Below, one piece after another: positions 57,743-64,000 of a DNA stretch of 64,000 nt (positions are counted from its first letter, which is position 1; the number at the start of each line of letters is the position of its first letter). The DNA comes from Batkoa obscura (taxonomy: Eukaryota > Entomophthoromycota > Entomophthoromycetes > Entomophthorales > Batkoaceae). Made by a program: the position numbers and the translations under genes. The notes beneath the pieces are model-generated. The model made no database searches. It saw only the letters and a list, made by a program, of their open reading frames with translations, and was not told the DNA's origin. The stretch lies in contig JASVEC010000085.1 of NCBI GenBank assembly GCA_030770535.1, positions 1 through 64,000 of the forward strand, given 5' to 3'.

Positions 57743-58039
57743 TTAAGAATTCATTTTCTTTTGAGCATCTCCTTTCAATTTATCAGCTTTACCTTCAGCT
57801 TGCATTTGTTCATTACCAGTCATGGAGCCGAAAGTATCTTTCATACTTCCTTTCATTGAGTCTTTTGATCCTTCAGCATAACCTTGAGCTTGAGCAGCTT
57901 TATGTTCAGCATCACCTTTGGCTTGCTGAGCTTTACCTTCGGCTTGCATTTGCTCATTACCTAAGGCCCAACCGACATTTTCCTTGATGGAGCCAACGGT
58001 ACTTTCTTTGGTGGCGTTAATTTTAGATGGTTCTGGCAT
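57743..58039 (-). CDS. CsbD-like small protein A
   Basis: Intronless, 98 residues. The sequence has two copies of the CsbD-like unit around IKENVGWALGNEQMQAEGKA (residues 18-37) and FGSMTGNEQMQAEGKADK (69-86), separated by an Ala/Gln/Lys-rich linker with GDAEHKAAQAQGYAEGSKDS. CsbD-like proteins are small, hydrophilic and stress-induced in bacteria and fungi; the biochemical role is unknown. It is the near-identical, oppositely oriented partner of the gene at 59340-59636. A TATA-like box sits at 58093-58100. Gene copies of this type are often strongly expressed, and this pair has higher codon bias and GC content than most neighbours, which agrees. Confidence 0.9.
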   Translation of the reverse strand: MPEPSKINATKESTVGSIKENVGWALGNEQMQAEGKAQQAKGDAEHKAAQAQGYAEGSKDSMKGSMKDTFGSMTGNEQMQAEGKADKLKGDAQKKMNS

Positions 58040-58092
58040 TTTGATTTAGTTTAATTGATAGTTTTATAATATTTAGGAAAGAATTTGAGTAG

Positions 58093-58100
58093 TTTATATA
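58093..58100 (-). promoter_or_regulatory. TATA box of CsbD gene A
   Basis: On the minus strand AGTATATAAAC lies 54-61 bp upstream of the ATG; the same AGTATATAAAC motif occurs before the paralogous gene at 59340. Confidence 0.6.
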
Positions 58101-58107
58101 CTTTTTA

Positions 58108-58700
58108 TTTTCAACTTACTTTAATTTTCAATTTATCTATCGTATAGTAATCATGACGTTGAGAAACTAAACTGGCTCAAATGTGTCATTCCAAACTATG
58201 GTTTGAGGGTTTATGCCCCAACTTATTTTAATCAAAATATCAAGTTATTTAATTAGTAGTGTGACTTCAAACGAAAAGAAAGGATTTATGTCAATAATAT
58301 ATTTGAACCATAAGAATTCATTACACTAGGAGAGATCTCAGGTTAGTACTTCCAAAATTTGATTTATTTAGTAAAATACGAAGGTTTCTTTATTTTATTT
58401 AAAATTTTTTATCATATTTTATTAAATAAATCAAGTCCTCAGAGTAGTAACCTGAAGCCTCTTTAGTGTTAACCTGTATTCCTCTTATGGTTAGTTTATT
58501 ATTATTCAAGTTAGTTTTAAAGTCATTCTGATTTACACTAATGATATAGGCCAAATCTATCATAAAATAAACTAGTTTGGAACCTACGTCAGGATGAGAG
58601 TAAGGAGATCAAAATGTGAGAATGATGAATTAATGACGAAATCTATAAATATATAAAAAAATTGATTGAAATTTTTAGAAAAATAATTGAAGAATAGAAA
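58108..58700. other. Intergenic between CsbD genes
   Basis: About 590 bp separating the divergent genes A and B; no ORF supported. Confidence 0.45.
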
Positions 58701-58961
58701 ATGAACAATCCACCAAGTAAATTAAATGCAAATGCTAATAAAGCTATGGGGATTGTTAAAGAATCAGTTGGGTGGGCTTTAAGCGACCATGAGTTAAAAA
58801 ATGAAGGAGGAGAATTAAGAACGTTAGCTGACAAAGAGTATAAGCAGGCTCAGCTTCATGCCTTAAATAATGAAAATAACCGTCAAACAAACTATAATAG
58901 TGTTGAAGATAACGAGGAAGTTCAGTATGAAAGTAAAAAACAAGAAATGAGCAATAAATAG
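58701..58961 (+). CDS. Diverged CsbD-like small protein B
   Basis: Intronless, 86 residues. The first 50 residues are related to the neighbouring CsbD-like proteins (KLNANANKAMGIVKESVGWA, then L-S-D-H-E-L-K-N-E-G-G), with the N-E-Q-M-Q-A-E-G-K motif of the paralogs changed to D-H-E-L-K-N-E-G-G. The second CsbD unit is absent, replaced by an acidic, Asn/Glu-rich tail (NNENNRQTNYNSVEDNEE). It lies between two near-identical members and probably arose from the same duplication, then diverged. Expression and function are uncertain; a fading gene is possible. Confidence 0.7.
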   Translation: MNNPPSKLNANANKAMGIVKESVGWALSDHELKNEGGELRTLADKEYKQAQLHALNNENNRQTNYNSVEDNEEVQYESKKQEMSNK

Positions 58962-59339
58962 TACTTCCTCTTTTTAATCATATTATTTATTATTATTAAA
59001 GACCAGCTGCAATATAGCCTTTTATTTGAATTACTTGACATTAATTTTTTTTGGGATTTTGAAATATTAATAAATGGGCATAAATTATTATAGGGTTTTA
59101 CATAAAAGGTAACCAAGTATTTATTTATAGAACTTTTGATTTTAAGCAGATAATGTTTGAATTATCCATAACGAGAGATCAACAACATCACGCAGAAAAA
59201 TGAGGAAATAAATGTTAAACAAAGAATGGGAACAATAGAGAAACAAAATACGTAAAAAATACGTCATAAAAGAAAATTGAAGGAGATAAAAGTATATAAA
59301 CGATCAATTATATAATAAATAAATAAAAATCAATTGAAA
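58962..59339. promoter_or_regulatory. Promoter region of CsbD gene C
   Basis: Contains AGTATATAAACG at 59291-59302, a TATA-like box about 40-48 bp before the ATG at 59340, matching the box of gene A. No other feature. Confidence 0.55.
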
Positions 59340-59636
59340 ATGCCAGAACCATCTAAAATTAACGCTACTAAAGATACTACCATTGGTACCATCAAGGAAA
59401 ATGTCGGTTGGGCCTTAGGTAATGAGCAAATGCAAGCCGAAGGTAAAGCTCAACACGCTAAAGGTGATGCTGAATATAAAGCTGCTCAAGCTCAAGGTTA
59501 TGCTGAAGGATCAAAAGACTCAATGAAAGGAAGTGTCAAAGACACCGTTGGTTCCGCCATTGGTAACGAACAAATGCAAGCTGAAGGTAAAGCTGATAAA
59601 TTGAAAGGTGATGCTCAAAAGAAAGTGAACTCTTAA
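59340..59636 (+). CDS. CsbD-like small protein C
   Basis: Intronless, 98 residues from the ATG at 59340 (an upstream in-frame TTG is not a start). Two CsbD-like units with the identical NEQMQAEGKA core at residues 28-37 and 75-84, joined by a Lys/Ala/Gln-rich linker. It differs from protein A at only about a dozen positions, mostly conservative. Gene A and C are inverted relative to each other with gene B in between, suggesting local duplication and inversion. Presumed hydrophilic stress-response protein; no enzymatic motif is seen. Confidence 0.9.
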   Translation: MPEPSKINATKDTTIGTIKENVGWALGNEQMQAEGKAQHAKGDAEYKAAQAQGYAEGSKDSMKGSVKDTVGSAIGNEQMQAEGKADKLKGDAQKKVNS

Positions 59637-59729
59637 ATATTTATAATAAAAACACTAGTTATATAACTTTTTATTTACTATTATTAGAACTGTGGTTTTA
59701 ATTTGATGTCAGTTTTATGATTGACATAA

Positions 59730-61248
59730 ATGATGAGGTCATCAAATATAATAATATATAAACAAAAGAAACAAGCAAGTCTTTTATTTTTAAAAATGAG
59801 TCATTTATTAAAGTTGGGAAAAGAAAGATTAATAAAAGGTGTTGGTAGAATGAGTGAACTAGTTATTGATAAGGGAAAAGGATGCTATGTTCATGATATG
59901 ATAAGTGGTAAAAACTACTTAGATTTTACTTCAGGTATTGCAGTCACTAGTACAGGCCATTGTCATCCTAAAGTAGTTGCAGCTATTCAAGAGCAAGCTA
60001 GTAATTTGATTCACTCACAAGCTAATATCCATTTACACCCAAAGATTGTTGAGCTCAGTGACAAACTGACTACGGTTATGCCTAATAATGAGCTGAATAG
60101 TTTTTTTATAACCAATTCTGGAGCTGAAGCAGTAGAAAACTCAATTAAACTAGCACGTAATATAACCAAGAAGAAGAATGTGATTGTTTTTCAAGGATCT
60201 TATCATGGCCGTACATTTGGTACTATGGGGTTAACAACTTCTAAAACTATTTATTCGAAATCTTTTGCACCTTTTATGCCGGGTATTTATACTTGTCCTT
60301 ATCCTTATTCAAGACAAATAGGCATAGATATGGATGAAGACCAATTAAATGAGTATTGTATTAATCAATTGAAATTGCTATTGAAGCAACAAAGCGCACC
60401 GGAAGATACAGCAGCGATATTAATTGAACCTATATTAGGCGAGGGAGGATATGTACCAGCTAACAAGAGATTTTTACTTGAATTAAAAAATATTTGTAAG
60501 CAAAATGATATAATGTTTATTGCAGATGAGGTACAATCTGGTTTCGCTAGATCTGGGCATTGGTTTGCTTCAGAGTGGGCTGATCCTCAATTACCGGATA
60601 TTTTAGTTATGGCTAAAGGTATTGCTTCCGGGTTCCCTATCTCTGCAGTAGCTACTAAAAAACATTGGTCAGATCTTCAAGTACCAGGATCTATGGTAAT
60701 ATTATAATGGTTTTTTAACAATAGCCTTTGATTATTATTTATTAGGGAGGTACATACGCAGGTAATCCAATCGGGTGCGCTGCAGCTATAGCTACTATTG
60801 ATGTATTGAAAGAAGAAAATATATTAAATAACGTTAATCAGAAGTAATTGTCTAGTATTTATATGTGCATCATATTTTATTTAGCTTGATAGATCGGAAT
60901 ATATCTTTAATAGATTAAATAAAGAGCTACTTGAAATAGTAAATAAGTTTGGATATTGCATTGATGTTCGTGGTAAAGGCTTGATGATTGGGATTGAGTT
61001 TGTTCATAAAGGTATTTTATAAAAGCGTCTCTATTTTACTGTTTAACATCAATACGTTAGATAAAAAAGAAACCAAATTAGCCTCAGAGATATCTCAATA
61101 TTGTTTAAATCATCTAGATATGTTGTTGATGACTACTTCAGTCTATGATACTTTGAGATTAATGCCAGCACTTATTATTTCTGATAGAGAAGTAGAAATC
61201 GCTGTTGATAACATTTTGATTGCAGCTGAGAAGTGTTTAAATAAATAA
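59730..61248 (+). CDS. Class-III aminotransferase, GABA-transaminase-like
   Basis: PLP enzyme of the 4-aminobutyrate/ornithine aminotransferase group. Four exons, 59730-60695, 60746-60843, 60893-61011 and 61061-61248, give 456 residues. The fold starts at [22 protein letters not shown]. The PLP-phosphate loop is [17 protein letters not shown], with [12 protein letters not shown], the catalytic-Asp segment [14 protein letters not shown] and the Schiff-base lysine in [29 protein letters not shown] and [11 protein letters not shown] follow. The first 22 residues ([20 protein letters not shown]) have basic residues and no acids, so a start at 59730 could yield a mitochondrial form and the ATG at 59796 a cytosolic one. 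The substrate cannot be fixed from sequence; GABA is favoured by overall similarity. Confidence 0.85.
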
Positions 61249-61920
61249 ATGAATGAATCTATCTTTAGTAAACATGTTATATCTGTTAGTAAATCCGTCA
61301 TAGATTTAAAATTACACCCTGACGTAAGTTAGAACTAACATGAAATTAATTTAGTCACTTTAGAGAATAGAATATTCTATGAAGTACCCAGCTGAAATAT
61401 TTGCATTTAATCAACCACTTTTTCTACTTTTCTTACTTACATAAAATACTTATGCTAAACAAAGACATCTTACAAACACTTAGCCTATATTTTATATATA
61501 ACTTTTCAATAGCTATTTTTATAGGTACACATATTACATGTTTAAATAAACGATCGTTGTATTATCTTTTTAAGTTGATTATAAGAATAGGATTTTTTTA
61601 CCAAAATACTATTCACTATTTCAAAATAATTACAATTGGTGCACCCATTATCTAAAAATACAAAAAATTGACAAGTAAAAAATTAATACAGTCTGCTGCA
61701 ATTTTCTGACCTAATTAGTTACTCATTTGAGAAAAAAATTCATGTTAAAATCTACCTAACTTAGGGATTAGACTAAAAAAAATTGGTATTTAAATAATCT
61801 AATTATAAAAATTACCACTAAAAAGTCCAAGAGTCCCAGCAGCCATAGTGCAAATATCGCTTGTATAACTCATCGAACAGAAAAGAATAGCACCCAAATA
61901 CAGCGATTAAATGACCAAAA
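61249..61920. other. Intergenic, nothing certain
   Basis: About 670 bp. An 84-codon hydrophobic frame at 61401-61655 is not supported. Confidence 0.45.
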
Positions 61921-61924
61921 AAAG

Positions 61925-61935
61925 ATATATAAATA
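61925..61935 (+). promoter_or_regulatory. TATA box of the MAT2B-like gene
   Basis: TATATAAATAG lies about 44-54 bp upstream of the ATG at 61979. Confidence 0.55.
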
Positions 61936-61978
61936 GTAAAGAGCACTCAACTTTGACTTTACTTTTAAAACTTTTAAA

Positions 61979-63435
61979 ATGTTAAATAATGCTATAATAA
62001 CTGGAGCCAGCGGCCTTTTAGGTCGCAAAGTTTACTCTATTTTTAAGGAGAGTGGATTGTTTGAGCAAGGTAATTCAACTTGGTTTTAATTAGAAACAAA
62101 TTACTATTACCCACAGCTATTAATTGTTTACTATAGTTATTGGACTGGCATTCAGTAGAGCAAAAAATGGATTAATCAAAGTACGTTTTTTTTGAAATTT
62201 TAAACAGGATTATATTGATAGCAATAGGTTGATTTAACTAGTAAAGATGAATTAGTTGACTTGTTTGAAAAATATCAGCCAAAAAGTGAGTATAATAACT
62301 ATATACTCTATCATATAATAAACTCTTATCTATATAGTTGTTATTCATTGTGCTGCCGAAAGATTCCCAGATAGAGCTGAAGAAAACGTAGATGCTACTA
62401 TTAAAGTAAAGAGCTAATTATATAACCTAATAGTAATACTAACATTGTTAGTTGAATATCAAAGCTAGTGAATATTTGGCTGAATTAAGTAAACAACATG
62501 GTACACGTTTGATTTATATTTCTACCAACTATGTGTTTGACGGTAAAAACCCACCCTATTTACCAAGCGCTCAACCAAACCCTTTGAATTTTTATGGTAA
62601 TCATGAACTCTATTTTCATATCAACTATATTAATATTAAACTAGGCAAAAGCAAGTATGAAGGAGAAAAGGCAGTTGTCAAAATAAATCCTCAGTCTATT
62701 GTAGTAAGAGTACCTATCTTGTAAATTTTTATTTAAATTAAAAGATATCCATATTAAACATGTTTAAAATAGATATGGAGAAACTGAGTTCCCGGGCGAA
62801 TCAATGGTTATGCTTTTATCCGAATATGTAAAAGTAAGCTATTAATTCTCGTAAGCCATTTAGGCTTTGCTTATCATTTCGTAGAACTCAGATGAAAAAC
62901 AAGCTATTAACGCCTATGCTCCTAGGTTCCCTACTTATGGTATATTTTACTGATTTGTTAAAACTATTTTAATTGTTTATTTTTTATAGTTGGGGATATA
63001 GCCAAATTCTGTTTAGGATTAAGTGGTAAAATAGATAAACATTTAAAAATTTTTAAAGCTAACAAGCCAACAAGATTTTGATAAATATCCAAAAGTAGCT
63101 AATATTCTTCACTTTTCTAATCAACGCACTTTGACCGAGTTTGAAATGTGTGGTAAGCGCTAATTATTAATAGTAAGGTTGTTCAAAAATTCATCTTATT
63201 TAGAAATCTTTTCAAAAATATTAAACAAGCCTATTGACCATTTGGATCCTGATAATGAGATTCCACCAGCAGAAAATGGTAAACTTGAACTCTTAACTAG
63301 ACTAAAAACTAATCGTTTTTACTAGCTAAATACCCAATAAATGTGAAATTAGATATTCAACACTTATATCAGGATAAATTGCTTGATTTTGAATTTACCA
63401 AGTTTGAGGATTTTTTTAATTCTTATTTTAAATAA
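61979..63435 (+). CDS. MAT2B/RmlD-like NAD(P) reductase family protein
   Basis: Short-chain reductase of the dTDP-4-dehydrorhamnose reductase (RmlD) superfamily, which includes the regulatory beta subunit of methionine adenosyltransferase (MAT2B). About eleven short exons; start at 61979, stop at 63433-63435. Visible parts: the nucleotide-binding start AIITGASGLLGRKVY in exon 1 (61979-62069); VIHCAAERFPDRAEENVDAT; LIYISTNYVFDGKNPPY followed by the Y-G-K-S-K-Y-E-G-E active-site motif; then SIVVRVPILYGETEF, VGDIAKFCLGLSG, ILHFSNQRTLTEFEMC, and the C-terminal DIQHLYQDKLLDFEFTKFEDFFNS. The Ser-Tyr-Lys set is present. MAT2B is preferred because of the RFPDRAEE and EFTKFEDFF segments typical of eukaryotic MAT2B; a true sugar reductase is less likely in a fungus. 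Several exon edges are approximate. Confidence 0.8.
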
Positions 63436-64000
63436 ACGATAGGAAGATAGTTCGCTAATCCTAAATATTGCTAACGTTGATATATTGCTTATCAAAATGT
63501 GTTATACTTTTTATATTAAGGAAATATCTATTTATTACAAGTTAAAATACTTGTAAAATAAACACTTTAACAAGATATAGACTAAGGTATATGATATCTG
63601 GAGTAAATAGAAGTATCTACTTAGTCAAATCAACTGATTTACTTCAGTGTCAATTCAAGATTTTGAAACTATTATTTGTGTATTTTTTTGTTATAGTAAA
63701 ATGCTAGATTAATTGTTTTTTTCAAATATTATTGTTAAACATTAAAATAAATACTTGTGATAATTTTGTATATTTAAATGGAAAGTTTAAATTACATTTT
63801 TGGTTTTGGTTTTTTATCACAGATATTCATACTTAAGATATAGTTTAACTTCTTATAGTCTAACTATATTATAAAAACGATGTAACTGTCTTAAAGACCA
63901 TCCAGCATTATCCTTAAATTAACACAAATATATTTTACAATACTTGAAACTTAGGCTAATAGAAGCTGTTTGTTAATAAAATGTACAACCCTTAAAATAA
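63436..64000. other. Intergenic at the right end
   Basis: About 565 bp AT-rich DNA after the MAT2B-like gene; no supported feature. Confidence 0.45.

Noticed and set aside
58643-58834. 63-codon minus-strand ORF
   Set aside because: Shadow of CsbD-like gene B.
61401-61655. 84-codon plus-strand ORF after the aminotransferase
   Set aside because: Hydrophobic and Ile/Phe/Tyr-rich, typical of random frames in this AT-rich DNA; no start context, motif or neighbour support.
1-64000. Biosynthetic or defence gene cluster
   Set aside because: Neighbouring genes serve unrelated housekeeping functions, mostly as convergent and divergent pairs; nothing suggests co-function beyond chance.

Overview
The window is nuclear DNA from a very AT-rich eukaryote, most likely an early-diverging fungus. 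The evidence is many short spliceosomal introns (about 41-83 nt, GT..AG), protein sets typical of fungi (MON1, RPF2, DBP7, COY1/CASP, GPI17, fungalysin M36), Pol III tRNA genes, and mostly TAA stops. A secreted trypsin, a secreted fungalysin and the extreme AT content would fit the insect- and soil-associated Entomophthoromycotina (Conidiobolus-like), but that is a guess from general knowledge and not proved here.

Layout. 0-1 kb: a multi-pass membrane protein. 1-5.7 kb: gene-poor DNA with short MITEs and decayed ORF remnants. 5.8-7.3 kb: the kinetochore gene NUF2 in five exons. 7.6-10 kb: tRNA-Ile, a secreted trypsin and tRNA-Asn. 10-16 kb: a nest of mobile DNA, comprising an inverted pair of a ~0.5-kb element, a 2.44-kb DDE-type DNA transposon and many MITEs that share its ends. 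16.7-34.8 kb: gene-dense housekeeping block (MON1, an unknown helical protein, RPF2, a BRO1-like protein, an HDAC3/HOS2-type deacetylase, fungalysin, prolyl-tRNA synthetase, DBP7). 35-37.5 kb: MITEs plus an unknown acidic protein. 38.4-52.3 kb: second dense block (OSGIN-like flavoprotein, CASP/COY1 golgin, GPI17/PIG-S, RAD23, mevalonate kinase, RPN2). 52.6-57.6 kb: mostly empty, with tRNA-Lys, one C2H2 zinc-finger gene and two MITEs. 57.7-61.2 kb: three CsbD-like small protein genes and a class-III aminotransferase. 62-63.4 kb: a MAT2B/RmlD-like reductase.

Functional links. Many genes are packed in convergent or divergent pairs only 60-330 bp apart. RAD23 (ubiquitin shuttle) and RPN2 (proteasome base subunit that with RPN1/RPN10 belongs to the receptor region) act on the same pathway; CASP/COY1, GPI17 and MON1 serve Golgi, ER GPI-anchoring and late endosome traffic; RPF2 and DBP7 both act in 60S ribosome assembly. 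No operon-like logic is implied.

The most unusual content is the mobile-DNA system: about twenty ~97-bp MITEs flanked by 4-bp ATAT/AAAT duplications, with ends that match the terminal inverted repeats of the 2.44-kb transposon at 11321-13763. That transposon is flanked by the same ATAT duplication and shares it with an adjoining MITE. Other notable points are four identical tRNA-Asn and three identical tRNA-Lys genes scattered singly, and one-base reading-frame breaks in DBP7 and CASP.
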